Below are positions 47,512-62,879 of a stretch of DNA of 64,000 nucleotides, in pieces. Numbering within the stretch: position 1 is the first letter of the stretch; each line of letters starts with the position of its first letter. The stretch lies in the NCBI RefSeq assembly GCF_036898095.1, contig NC_090729.1:75106754-75170753 (forward strand). The letters are read 5' to 3'. The translations under genes were made by a program, and so were the position numbers. The notes under the pieces were generated by a model. That model worked only from the letters and a program-made list of their open reading frames with translations, did no database searches and had not been told where the DNA came from. This DNA comes from Palaemon carinicauda (Eukaryota > Arthropoda > Malacostraca > Decapoda > Palaemonidae).

Positions 47512-47628
47512 GCGGCATAGTATTTTGCGGGAAAATGCCCTGCGTTTGCGCTCTCGTTTTTCCCGTTGACGAGGAGGTGGTTGTTCGGGTTTCTGCTCAA
47601 TGTCGATGGATCCTGCTGCAGTTGCCAT
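47512..47628 (-). CDS. First coding exon of the two-pass membrane protein
   Basis: 39 codons between a good acceptor (CCCTTTTCATACGTCACAG) and a perfect donor (GTAAGT). The start ATG is the first base of the exon, followed by G (good Kozak +4). Sequence: Ala/Gly-rich start, KPEQPPPRQ, then a strongly basic run with RQREKRERKRRAFSRK. This is a typical cytosolic, positively charged leader before a membrane segment, or a nuclear-localisation-like cluster. Codon use is GC-richer than the flanking DNA, as expected for an exon. It ends 19 bp from a LINE fragment. Confidence 0.62.
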
Positions 47629-47697
47629 CTGTGACGTATGAAAAGGGAAAATGAGTTGATTTAAGCTCAACCTAAGATTTCCAAGTCAATAGATGAA

Positions 47698-47699
<2 letters not shown>

Positions 47700-47782
<83 letters not shown>
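47700..47782. repeat. (TA)n microsatellite
   Basis: Uninterrupted TA tract of about 82 bp. Confidence 0.95.
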
Positions 47783-47786
<4 letters not shown>

Positions 47787-48701
47787 GTGTATATCAGAAT
47801 AGAAAAAAAGGATGTAGGCCCACATACATGAAAGCGAATAACTTAACTTTTTCCTTTTCCCTAGTAGGCCTACCTGATTAGGCTTTGATAGCCATGATAA
47901 CCACTACTATCATATACCTTTAGTTCACACTTTCCTTAGACATCATTGTAATAAAATCACATGATTAAATTATCATAATTTTGTAGGAACCTTTAAACAT
48001 AATTTGGCTAGACTTGTGGCTCCTAACGTAAGACCTATAGACTTAGCCCTTACTTATAAAGTTTTTAATTATATTGTGCTATTCCTTTTGATTATTAGAT
48101 CTAAGGTTGCGTTTTCAAGAAATCATTTTGTTAACGATCAATTTAATGCGTAATCTCCCTAAAGCTGACTTAATTGGCTTAGATAAAGTGTAATACTATA
48201 ACAGAGAAATGTATCTCTGACCTCAAATATTCTTCAATTTCAAACATCTCAAATTGGGCAAAAAAGAATTCCCAGTTTCCTCTGAATTGGTCCTATAAAT
48301 ACCATTCTTGAATACATTAATATGGGCGAATGAGGAAAGCTAGCTCATTCTTATATCGCAGCATCGAACTTTTTTTTAAAAATATATCATGCTCTGATCA
48401 TTGAACATCTGGAAGTTTAATTAGGTCTAATTAGTACCTTTAGAATAACGGCAACCGTTGATACAATACCTAATGAAATCGGCGAACGTTTTTTATCTTT
48501 CATTTTAAAAACACATTTTATTAACTTACATTATTTGCGTAATTATCATAGAATAATAGTTTAAAGAAACTAACCATTTAGTTTCCAACACTTCTTGTGA
48601 ACAGAATCTAACCATTTTACATCTTAATTCTTTTCCCTACAAAAGTAAAAGATATTCATCTACAGATGAATAAACAGTCAAGACTCATCCTAAACATTTA
48701 T

Positions 48702-48702
48702 T

Positions 48703-48788
<86 letters not shown>
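48702..48788. repeat. (CT)n microsatellite
   Basis: CT tract of about 86 bp with one CG interruption. Confidence 0.95.
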
Positions 48789-50216
48789 AATAACATTATA
48801 TTTTTAAAGATTACCCTTTCATTACTTAGTTTGCCTACGCATATTATACCAAAAAATAATCACATTTTAAAGCACAAGACTATCTTTATTCTAATTGTTT
48901 TCAGGGAATTTGAGTTTTATTTTCCATATTGGCCTATCTATTTCGAAGAATTATATGTATCTGTTTCAATAAATTGTAGTGGTCTACCATTTAGTTAACC
49001 TATAACCTTTGTATTATCAGTCTTGATCATTATCCATTACAGTATTTGGTTTATTAATGCCTTTATTAAGTTTTATCTCTTGGGATTTACTTAGGATTTC
49101 GTTAGACCGAACTTATGAAGGTTTAGATGGCTCAGTTTGCCTCTCCTCGCCTGCTCTTAGGCCACCTGAACTGCGCCCTTCTCGATTATATAATTTCTTT
49201 TAAGCCTATAGGCTTAGGAAGAAGATAAAGCCGGAAGAATGCTACACCCAAAGTGTGGAGAAATTTCACAAATCCTTCTTTATGCTCTGATAGACACCCT
49301 TTTTAAATTACAAGATTTGATGCAAATATATATTGTTGCTATCTGACATATAGCCTAGGTCTAGGCCTTGGTATGCTATAAGGCCAATAGCTTAGGCCTA
49401 CACTTCAGAGCCATATTCGTTGTTATTGTCTTTCTGCAGAATTTACACATATGAGCTGTGGGTGAATATGTCTGACCTGATTATAGTCTTCCGTTTGTAA
49501 ATTAAAAGTCAAATAATAAAGAGATAAAATTAATTATATTTCTAATAGCGAAGATAACTCAGCACCTCGCTTATTTGCTTATTCATTTGTCATTATTCCC
49601 TCAAGCTGATGAAATCCCTCTAGAGAATAGACCTATATAGGTAGGGTTGATCATAACCTAAGCTATGACTATGAAAAATGTATTGCAATTTTCGAAATCA
49701 CGATTCTAACTAGTATTTTCTATATACACAATACGACATAAGCAAAATGATTAATAAATTTGAACTCAAATCCCAAACGCGTAAACCCTCTCCGAATAAA
49801 CTTTGCTTATTTTTTTTCTTTATCTTGACGTCCTCTTTCTCAGTCTCCTTCCATCCAGACAGATACTTCCAAGACTAGTCTCATGGAGTCACGGTGACAG
49901 AGGGATTCCTGTTCTACAATAACGTATTCAATTATTGTTCTGAAATAGTATTCGAACATGAAATGTTCTCTTAACGCTCGAATATCTTTCAATGATAAAA
50001 TCATACATAACAACTTAACAAGTGACCAACGTTGCCCTTACACATAGGCTATACGTTTTTACAAAGTGAAATATAAGACTTAACGTAAGAACAACGCTTG
50101 TCCAATGTAAAAAAGAAAAGGGATCACCAGTTTTTCTGCATACTGCACCAACTTATATTTCTATACCCAATTCATCATATTATACAGTAAAATGTATTCA
50201 CCAAGTTTTAACTTAC

Positions 50217-50296
50217 CTCAGCTACAGATATGGTTGAATAACGGAGCCTGGATCGACGGGAACAAGCTATACGTTGACCAACTTCGTTCAACACTG
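50217..50296 (-). promoter_or_regulatory. 5' UTR exon and initiator of the host gene
   Basis: The minus strand reads CGCTCAGTGTTG at 50300-50289. TCAGT matches the arthropod initiator consensus, and TTCAGTTCAGTTCACG just upstream gives alternative initiators. No TATA box is seen about 30 bp upstream. The proposed 80-nt exon has no ATG and ends at a perfect donor, GAG|GTAAGT (50217/50216). The transcription start is inferred. Confidence 0.45.
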
Positions 50297-51088
<792 letters not shown>

Positions 51089-51104
51089 TTTTTTAATCAA
51101 GATT

Positions 51105-52085
51105 AATTCCTTCAGTGTGGTCCTACCAAATTTTTTGGTATCGTTATGTTGACGAAGTTTTAGCTATTTTAGAAGAAAATTTTAATCTTGAGGATTTTGT
51201 TTCAATCATCAATTCATTAGTACCATCCATAAAATTTACCATAGAAAATGAAGAAAATAACAGTATCCCGTTTTTAGACGTTTTATTAGTTAGGCAAGCA
51301 GATTGATTTATTTTTTACATATATATAAAACCTATCAAAAACATCTTATACCTATAAGATGTTTTGGCTATTCTAAAAATATAAAGTATTCTGTTTTTTC
51401 CTCCATGTACCTTAGGGCACTTAGAATATGTAACCCTGGGTACATTGAGGATGATTTCATTGAAATTGAAGAAATTCTTACTAATCTCTGCTATCCCAAA
51501 TATTTTCTAGAAAACTGTATGAATAAAGCTAAGGAAGCATTTTATATTGTCCACTTAGAAAAAAGGAAACAATGAATAATATACTTTGTTTAACAATTCA
51601 TAATTGTTTAAATGTCATAGCCCTTTTGCAAAGATATATATTTGGGTAGTGTTTAAATGTAATTGTACTTTGAAAAAATTAAGTTAATTAAGAATAGTTT
51701 TGGAACTGATGATAATATAGTATATAGCATTCCTTGCTCAGATCTTCACTTGTTTTATGTCGGCCAAACATCCAAAGGCATTTCTGTCGGAGAAAACTGC
51801 ATAAGATAGCCGTCTCTAGGGGGATTTTTAAATGCTTTGGCCTCTTACTGGATTTAGTCATAGAATTGGCTGGTCAGAGACCAGCAAAATAATCCATGTT
51901 AATGACTATACCTAAAGGAATGTTGTTGAATCATCTTCAATTGTCTGTACCAAAGGCCAAAATGTAAATGTAAGTCGTGGTCTCTTTTCCGTTAACCCGG
52001 TATTATCATCTTATCTAAAATCTGAACAATCTGGAATTATCAAGAAACTGACAGCTGTGGGATCCCATTATCCTGTGTAAATACA
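51105..52085 (+). pseudogene. Penelope-like element: RT end and GIY-YIG endonuclease
   Basis: RT part: WYRYVDEVLAILEE (51134), the catalytic YxDD box with the second Asp replaced by Glu, then FVSIINSLVPSIKFTIENE and SIPFLDVLLVR (51190-51290), then after frame changes VFSSMYLRALRICNPGYIED (51390-51450) and LCYPKYFLENC. Nuclease part: YSIPCSDLHLFYVGQTSKG (51724-51780), the GIY-YIG-type core with IP and YVGQTS, followed by RIDW/IIHVNDYTKRN-like remains to about 52080. This RT-plus-GIY-YIG order defines Penelope-like elements. Truncated at the 5' side next to a TA microsatellite; several stops. Confidence 0.88.
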
Positions 52086-52162
52086 ATGTCTTTGTATAAA
52101 TCTTCTCATTACAAGTACGTCGATGTTATCTCCAATCAAGTCTATTCATTTTGCACACACAC

Positions 52163-53485
<1,323 letters not shown>

Positions 53486-54737
53486 ACATATATATCGCAC
53501 ATACATTTGGTAATATTTTGATAACCTTAATTTTTTTTAATTGTTAACATTATTATCATAAGCTGATTTTTTGACTGAAACCTTTTACAGTGTTGACAAG
53601 GGATTGTCACATTCATAGTGCCCCTCAAGCCACAAAGAGAAAGTTCAAAACAAAAGAAAACGTTCTTTATGTGTACTTAAAAAGTGCCTGTATCAAATGT
53701 CTCCTTCGTCTGTGTTACCAAAGATGCGCGTGATTTCATCTCGTTTGTGGTGACGCTTTCCTCCTTGTGTTTGCTTGCATCATACCCCTTATTACATAAT
53801 GCTTTTCATCTCTTATATCAAGTTGGTTTTGTTTGTGCTCGTAAAGGTTTATGATTATGATAGGGATTCCACCTTTTATTTCCTTAGAGTTAGGACTCTT
53901 TATGTGATGAAAATACAATTTTTCATATGAACTGTTCTGAGATTTTTCCAAAGTAAGGTTTCTACGCCTATGATTTTGAGACAAAGTAGAAATGGTTTCT
54001 CATAATTTTATTTATTTTGTACATAATTAGATAGGAGGACTTCATTCTTTATAGTTTTAGTAATTTCACAGAAACCGAATTCGAAATGAGGAGGACCTGT
54101 CCCTTTATTTACCCATTTTTGATTGAAAGTTTTTCTTTTAATTCTCTTTGGCCACATGAGCAGTACACGGATCATTGTATTCCCTATTTACGTCACGTAT
54201 TTATTCTCTGTAGACTTATTAGTCCAACAGTTGAACGATTTCACTTGATTTGTTCTTACACAATGTTTATTTGATTTAGCTTAGTCATTCTTTGCGTGCA
54301 ACTCGAAATTCTTATTTTGCTTTTATTTTTCAACAAATACAGCATGATTTAGCTTCTTGTTAATCTTCCCGGGTACAGGTAATTAGTAGACAGTCATACT
54401 AAGGCTTAATTTCAACTATGTAAACACAAGATACAAAAGAAAGCGTCATTTATGATGGCATTTCGCTTATAAGTTGGTCAGGCATAGAAAATAAACATGT
54501 CCACAGACTTGAAAATAAGTCATTTAACAAGGCTTGTGATAGGTTTTATTTATTTTTATTTTTTATTGATTATCTAACTAGAAGTGGTTAATAAAGTACG
54601 AGCAATGTTCCGAGAAAGGTGTCTCTTCCCTTTCAAAGCATTGACACATACACTGAATAATAACCACCGTAAATACGTGTTGGGGTTGTAAGAATGCTAG
54701 CCAGCGTGCATGTTCGTGTCTAATTAAAGTGCAGACA
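53486..54737. other. No supported gene
   Basis: Frames of 62-82 codons on both strands without motif or exon border. Confidence 0.35.
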
Positions 54738-54853
<116 letters not shown>

Positions 54854-54898
54854 GATAATGTGTGTCTGCCCGTGTGTGCGCGCGCACGTATGCGTGTG

Positions 54899-54930
<32 letters not shown>

Positions 54931-55600
54931 GAAGCTAAGCTACAACCTTAGTTGGAAAAGCAAGATGCTATAAGCCCAAAGGCTCCAAAAGGGAAAAATA
55001 GCCCAGTACGAAAAGGAAACAAGGAAATAAATACATTACAAGAGAAATAATAAATCCTTAATGAATTATTTTAAAATATGTAACAACATTAAATTAGATC
55101 TTTCATATATAAAGTATAAAAACTTAAAAAAAAAAAAATTTAAGAGGAAGATGAATAAAATAGAACAGCCTGGCCGAGTGTACCCTCTAAAAAGAGAACG
55201 CTAGTCCAAGATAATCGAAGGCCACGGTACAGAAGCTATGGCACTACTCAAGACTAGAGAACAATAGTTTTATTCTGGCGTATCCTTCTCCTAGAAGAGC
55301 TGCTTACCATAGCTAAAGAGTCTCTACCCTTACCAAGAGGAAAGTAACCATTGAACAATTACAGTGCAGTAGGTAACCCCTTGAGTGAAGAATTGTTTGG
55401 TAATCTCAATGTTGTCAGGTGTATGGGGGCAGATGAGATTGTGGAAAGAATATGCCAGATTATTCGGTGTATGTGTACGTAAAGACAGAATGAGCTGTAA
55501 CCAGAGAGGGGGATCCAGTCAAAGGACCTAATAGCTCTATAGCGGTAGTTTCTCAACGGGTGGCTGGTGCCCTGTCCATACAAACACTCGAACTCCCGAG
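54899..55600 (-). mobile_element. Short non-autonomous retroelement, nearly full length
   Basis: Minus-strand element of about 700 bp starting at its 3' (ATT)n tract. Same order as the 23.8-kb copy: LINE-type tail, A-rich hinge (T-rich on its own strand), then the LINE 5'-end-like part up to CTCAACGGGTGGCTGGTGCC. Its 5' edge differs from the 24.5- and 42.8-kb copies: after CCCTGTCCATACAAACA come CTCGAACTCCCGAGGGATAG. The GTTCGAG on the minus strand recalls a Pol III B box, but the A box and spacing are not convincing. Confidence 0.85.
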
Positions 55601-57421
<1,821 letters not shown>

Positions 57422-57703
57422 ATTGCAAAAATCTTTTTTAATAAGACAACGAAATGGTGATATCTCCCCGAATAAGGCCATTGTAAGGATTAAGGATACA
57501 TTAGCCTTTATGATTATTGCAAAAATCTTTTTTAATAAGACAACGAAATGGTGATATCTCCCCGAATAAGGCCATTGTAAGGATTAAGGATACATTAGCC
57601 TTTATGATTATTGCAAAAATCTTTTTTAATAAGACAACGAAATGGTGATATCTCCCCGAATAAGGCCATTGTAAGGATTAAGGATACATTAGCCTTTATG
57701 ATT
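57422..57703. repeat. Perfect tandem triplication, 94-bp unit
   Basis: ATTGCAAAAATCTTTTTTAA starts at 57422, 57516 and 57610; I see no difference between the three copies. The period of 94 is not a multiple of three, so it is not a coding repeat. The identity indicates a very recent duplication or an assembly artefact. Confidence 0.95.
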
Positions 57704-57884
57704 ATTGCACTGAATACGAACACTGCACGTGAGAAGGCCAGGAAAAAGTGTCGTGAGTTTATGGATGGCGGTGACGATGCTCTAGAACCAGTACCACCTA
57801 CAACAGTACTTGTTTATACTTCCTAAATCCTAAGGCCCTTTAAAAACAAAAATAAGTAGATAGTGTCAGTGTATTAGATGAGCA

Positions 57885-58336
57885 ACCAAAGCTCGCGAAT
57901 AACGAATGCAATGTCATTGGATTGGTTTAATTAATAGTGCTTCATCCTGAAGTCAAGCTGAAAAAAGACATGATTTGAAAATATATCTTCTCATAAATAA
58001 TGCTGGAGCACACGTGATTGACCTATCGTATGAAGGCGTAAAGATCAAATTTAACCGCTGAACACCACATCATAGATCCAGCCCATGGATCAAGGCGTTA
58101 TTCGTGTTTTTAAGGTGCTCTGTACACGAAACTCGGTGCAAAACTTAGCCAAGGTTATGGACTTGGATGATAACTTCTCGTTGAAGGGGTACTCGAAAGG
58201 TCATATTCAGGCCATAAAGATGAAGAACGAAACACGCAATGCCTGCTGGAGGAAATTGTGGCCAGAAGCAGTCATCAACGATGAAGAATTCTCTCCTGAC
58301 GAAATCCACCACTGCAGTAGAAAGGCATTGTGACAA
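57885..58336 (+). pseudogene. pogo/Tigger-like transposase, C-terminal part
   Basis: DDE_1-type transposase of the Tc1/mariner-pogo group. Frames in order: SLDWFN (57913), FHPEVK-like remains, LLINNAGAHVIDLSYEGVKI (57985-58045), then MDQGVIRVFKVLCTRNSVQN at 58085, NFSLKGYSKGHIQAIKMKNE and ACWRKLWPEAVINDEEFSPD, with a stop at 58331. The catalytic block LLLDNA is read as LLINNA: the Asp has become Asn. The usual PPNTTSLIQP stretch before MDQGVIR is damaged by a stop. The N-terminal CENP-B-like DNA-binding half is absent. Confidence 0.82.
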
Positions 58337-58504
58337 GCAAAATTGCTAGAAGGATATGTCTTTATCGATGTGACTATAGTAGTACCGATCTAACAATTGT
58401 TTTAATAATAGATGTAGGAGATTTCATAATAGCAAAATTGGCTGAACTTTACACAAAATAGCTGCAAAAATGTTCTATGCCTACAACTTTGAAAAACTTT
58501 TATC

Positions 58505-58800
58505 ATAATACTAATTCAGAAAAAGGGAGACATAAAAGGCGTGAGAAGTATTGCCCAACAAGTTTACTCTCAGTAATATATAAAATATTACAAAGATCAC
58601 ATTAGGCGGAATAGAAAGACCAATGTACTTTAATCAACCAAGAGAGTAGACAGGATTTAAAAGCGCGTATTCTACAACTGACCCTATCCATATGATTAAC
58701 CAGCTAATGAAAAAAAATCAACAAAAGATGACAAACTACAATGTATGGCATTTATAGACTATGAGAAAACATTTGATGCCATCAAAACTTCAGCACACAT
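58505..58800 (+). pseudogene. RTE-type LINE fragment, RT start
   Basis: KKGDIKGVRS at 58515 and MAFIDYEKTFDAIKTSAHM at 58748-58803 mark the first half of an RTE RT (motif with catalytic Asp: FIDYEKAFD). Many stops. It ends abruptly after the block KTSAHM. Confidence 0.78.
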
Positions 58801-59738
58801 GTATGCTTTTCACACATCCATCCATTGAGGTAAGCTGATTAAAGTTTGTCGGAATGAAGGTTAATATATCTGTGTTCATGTCGTATGGGAGTATGTTGAG
58901 GATTAGATATTCAAGGTACGTGAAATTTGCCACAGTGCAACTTATTTGTAGTAAGAGCTCATTTTATTTAGTAATGTTTCTTGGGGTGGATTACTTTTCT
59001 TTGTTAAGCCAAATAGGTTAAATATTTGTTAACAGAATAAGTGTGTCTTGATATCAACTTTGGCTTTCATGTTTTCGTGATTCAGGTCTTCAAAGTGCAA
59101 TAAAGAGGTAATGGAATATTTTCCCCTTTTTATGTTGTTGATTTCGACATGTAGCACTCGTGCTTAAATAAAGAATATCTCCTAACCTGAATACGATTCG
59201 TGTTTGTAGATGTGTGTGTGTGTATAATACTTTCATTGGATGTGGGGGACTGGATCTTTAATTGTAGTGTAGTCCTATAAGCAATAAGAAAAAGTGTTCT
59301 TTTGGAATTGCACTTAATGATAAAAACACCAAATAATCTTTTTTTTTTTTTATTTGTGCTTATGGCTTTGCAGAAAGCCACTCCAATATCAAATACACAA
59401 TGCAGTCCACAAACATTTGCGAAACTTTTGAAGCCAGCAATGTGACGAGCAGCATGGCATACTGGCTCAAGAGCTCACAATTGTTTAATTTGACAAGCAT
59501 CAAATCGAATAGTGAATTAACACTAGTAGACTATAATAATGAAAATGAACTTTCCTGTGCAAAATTGGACGTCAGAATGACTACCAGTCGAACTTTCCTT
59601 CCTTTCAACACTTTCAAGCCACGCCCCTTACTTAATATTTTGGTTTTAACGAAATAAATCATATTCTTTTGTACTTGCACTTAATAATATAAATACCAAA
59701 GAAGTCTTTTTTTTCTTCTTCTTAATTTGTGCGCATGG
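58801..59738. other. Unassigned region with a 90-bp direct repeat, left flank of the DIRS element
   Basis: Two related stretches, 59285-59375 and 59662-59755, share TTGCACTTAAT.AT, ACACCAAA/ATACCAAA, a T-rich run, and ATTTGTGC.ATGGCT.CAGA. They enclose a plus-strand open frame (59400-59657) without recognised motif. DIRS/Ngaro/PAT elements have internal split direct or inverted repeats near the recombinase end, so these could be such a repeat. Confidence 0.35.
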
Positions 59739-60560
59739 CTACACAGAGTGAAAGAAATGAATATGAAAAATGAGGACATTTATAAACCTAGTTTTAGCGA
59801 AACCAACCAATAATCTAGAATCCAGTAAATCTTTGATATAATCATCCTTCGCAGACTCCAATCTCCATCTCCCATGTCTCTTGAATAATCTATCTGGAAC
59901 ACCAGAATTCGCACAAACTGTGGCCCCCAACTGCTCGTGAACTGAGTAAACTAAATTTTGATGTATCTGATACAAATTATTGAAAAGATTAAATGAACAA
60001 TTGCAGCATACTTGAATACGTCAATGGTCTATTTCCCTTTCTTAGCTGATAACCAGACTCTGTTTTACTCATGTTTTTTTTTTTAAATAGTTTCAGAACT
60101 TTCATTTGAAAATCCACACCAATCAAAAGTAAATTTCCGATTTTTCTACATGACATAAATCACAGTTTCCGTTCTAGCAATAACTACATACTGACCTTCC
60201 CTATAAATATCTGTCTTGATTTTCTAAATGATAATAGTCATATGAGTTTGTTCAAAACAAACTTCTGATGTTCAGTAACTCGCAACTACGTAAAAACACC
60301 GCATTAGCAATTAAAATGCACATAAAAAAAACTTGTAAAATATTTGTCTCAACATATCTGCACTTGTAGGTTCTTTTTTCGTTACACGGACTGGTAAGAT
60401 TTGTTTTCCTGTTTCGAAAACATTTTTTCACAAGCTCTGAATCTGTTAGAGGTAAAATTCCAATCATAGAATGCGCCCCTCGAATCCCATATAATGCAGA
60501 AGATGACACACTCCTGGAATCTCCTTCCTGAATTAAACTTTGCGAGATAAACACAAATTA
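59739..60560 (-). pseudogene. DIRS-like tyrosine recombinase
   Basis: Minus strand. N-terminal block SVSSSALYGIRGAHSMIGI with LRSCELLNI (60540-60270); then HMTIIIQKIKTDIYREGQYV and VVIARTE around 60240-60170; C-terminal box GATVCANSGVPDRLFKRHG (59935-59875) with RWRLESAKDDYIKDLLDSRL. The last box is the HxxR-type region of the tyrosine recombinases of DIRS elements (usually SLRSGGATAAANAGVPDRLF), with RHGRW giving the His-x-x-Trp and the Tyr in AKDDY as nucleophile candidate. The first Arg of the box region lies in damaged sequence. Several frame breaks. Confidence 0.85.
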
Positions 60561-60867
60561 TTAAGGGTTTTACAGTTTATATTTTATCAGTGCCATGTTT
60601 CTTCCACTTCATATAGGTAGAGTAATACCCTGTTGTTGCCGAACTTATGCGATACTCTGTTACTAATTCTGGACTTATGAGTATCTTTACTTTTACAGAT
60701 CCTGGAAAAATGGCTACATCATTTTCATATACCTGCAAAAATACATGTAAAATAAAATGCTGTTAATACTGAAAATCAACATAAAACATAACAGCAAAAT
60801 TGAAATTAACATTACCAAAACATTACCAAACATTGACTCATAACTTTGACCACAAATAGAAGTCTTT

Positions 60868-61260
60868 CTACGTTAGTAAGTAAACAATAGCCTTGACACA
60901 TTCAAAAACAGTTCCATCTGAGTATAACATAGCCCAAAAACTTGCAGATTTCCACATAGGAACTAATAAAGCGCCAAAAGTTTTATCTTTATTCATTTTG
61001 GCTAAAACTCTACAGACTAGATAAATGGGAGGAGAAAACAAGCCATTCACATTTTCCCAATACTCCATAAAATCATCAATTCCTGAACATTTCATATTCC
61101 AATACCTTAAATAAAACTTATCTAATTTGTGATTACTGTCACTTGCAAACCAGTCAATTCTACTGTATATGGTCCCCATAATTCACTGTAGTTGAAAATC
61201 TGAACAGACACACATCATTGTCTCTAAGTTGACTGACAAAATCTGTTTTTTTTTTTTTTT
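60868..61260 (-). pseudogene. DIRS-like RNase H domain
   Basis: Minus-strand frame at 61179-60868: GTIYSRIDWFASDSNHKLDK then WNMKCSGIDDFMEYW and PPIYLVCRVLAKMNKDKTFG, ALLVPMWKSASFWAML. This order (D-FAS-N-K, DAF-W, PP--L--R, P-W-S--FW) is the RNase H region of DIRS-group pol. It lies between the RT and recombinase parts in the expected order. Confidence 0.82.
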
Positions 61261-62700
61261 TGTTTTTTTTTTTTATTATGAAACCTTGAAATCTATTCCA
61301 TTTTCAAACAGTGCCTGTAAATAGTCAAAGAAATCTCTTGCATAAGAAATCGTTCACATAAGAAATCTTTTGCTTATCTCCCTTCATGCTTCCCTTACAA
61401 TTGATACTAGCTATATTTTTGTCAGTGAAGTATTTCACTCTTTTCCCTCCAATTTCGTGATTTAAGGAAATCAAAACTCTGAATCGCAACCAACTCTCGC
61501 TAAGTTAAACGTTTTACCATCTCATTGGAACTCCACATTCCGTGAGAAATACCATACTTACTAATTAGCAACACAACCTCCAAAAGCCTGACCACTAGCA
61601 TTCGAGTACTCCAGCTTAACACGAGAAGGCTGATACATGAACTCCCTGATATTAGTAGCTTCCGTATTATCTAACCAAAACTGGATTTGCTTACAACTTT
61701 GAGACTGCACTCAAAATATCAATTATCAAACTTCTGGCCATCAGCTGACTAACAGACACCTCTACACTTGACATTGAAATTATCTGCCCTACAAAACTAA
61801 CAACTTTTCTAACCAACACTTTTACAAGTTTAACAATCTGGGCCATGCTTTCCTTAATCTCCTTTCAGGAACTTTAAAAACACTCATTTCTGCATAGGAA
61901 ACCAAACAAATTTACATTGGTAGATGATAAAACCACTCAGCCATAAATCTTGTTGAAAACTCTCTGAAATTTACCCGCTTGATGTAAGTCATCCCCAATA
62001 CTGATACCGTCATCCAAATGCATTATAGTATACTTGCCCTCTCCCTTCCACTTCTTAATCAATGCCTTCGTAAGCTTTGTAAAATCCTATGGAGCCGGTT
62101 TCAAACCAAAAAGGAACAATCAAAAATTTGAAAAATATGTTCGCCGTTAATAATCCATGAAAACCCCAAAAATTATGTATGGTGATAAATAATTTCAATG
62201 TGGTGATAAGCAGAATGCAAATCAAAATTTAACATGAACGAATTAGTTTTAAGATAAACTAATGACGTTCCTCATACTTCACAGTCTGTCTTACAACATC
62301 TCAAATGTAAAATGAGCCTCTTTTGGTTAATAGACTGTGCTGAGACAGTATGAAGATTGACAATGTATGGAGCTTGAGTGCATTATTCAATAAGACCTTG
62401 ATTTAACAATTATTCTATTGCTGTACTTTCAATAAATGCTTTATGTGATAATGAAGAATGGCTATTTATGTGAGAATTCCTACTAGGCATATAGTTGAAA
62501 GGAATTTTATACCCACTTTTGATAATATCTAAAACATTATCATAAGCTAAGCAGCAATTCTCTCAAAAAATTGTACATTTGATTTCAATCTATCTTTAAT
62601 GTTGTAATAACAAAAACTGTCAAATTCGTAATTATCAAGCATAGTATGATACTTACTTTAAAAAATATAGAAGCATCAGACTGCTCTCTACTTTTCTTTG
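61261..62700 (-). pseudogene. DIRS-like reverse transcriptase
   Basis: Minus strand. Around 62100: LFLFGLKPAP, then DFTKLTKALIKKWKGEGKYT and the catalytic box MHLDDGI at 62026-62006. Downstream: FVGQIISMSSVEVSVSQLMA (about 61790-61740), and VKYFTDKNIASIV near 61440-61400 (usual FTDN). Upstream remains around 62330-62180 include the SINQKRLI and LNFDLHSAYHHI blocks. LDDG plus the following recombinase identify the DIRS group rather than Ty3 or Bel. Many stops and frameshifts. A Gag-like 5' part may extend to about 62870 but is not recognisable. Confidence 0.82.
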
Positions 62701-62879
62701 GCTGTCCTCCAGTCCCAAGCACAGATCTTGACCTGATGGTGAACGAGCATTCTCGTTAAAAGTGGGTCAAATCCCAGCAGACATGGCACCCATCGAATCG
62801 ATAGGGATAATTTTCGGACTGTTGTTTAAGTTGTGCCGCAACTTGTGGAACATAAAGTCTTTCAAGTACAAGGCATAGA

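Larger units (their letters stand above)
47629..50216 (-). other. Intron 1 of the host gene; no other gene seen
   Basis: 2.6 kb, AT-rich, with (TA)n at 47700-47782 and (CT)n at 48702-48788. No further exon or transposon relic was recognised. Confidence 0.5.
36870..50296 (-). other. Host gene, three exons, small two-pass membrane protein
   Basis: Reconstructed from splice signals. Exon 1 (5' UTR) about 50296-50217 ends GAG|GTAAGT. Intron 1 is 2.6 kb. Exon 2 47628-47512 begins CACAG|ATGG and ends CGC|GTAAGT, 39 codons. Intron 2 is 9.9 kb (47511-37615) and contains a Harbinger transposon. Exon 3 starts after a long T run and CAG at 37614 with 87 codons and a stop, then a 3' UTR to a poly(A) signal at 36892-36887. 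Phases match (both 0). The 126-residue product has a basic, Pro-rich N-terminus and two hydrophobic segments. No family recognised. Two perfect GTAAGT donors, matching phases and a clean 5' UTR make this more than chance, but there is no expression evidence here. Confidence 0.6.

Noticed and set aside
55560..55600. tRNA-derived SINE head with B box GTTCGAG in the 55-kb short element
   Set aside because: Only this copy has it, no A box stands at the expected distance, and the other copies end differently. It may be flanking sequence.
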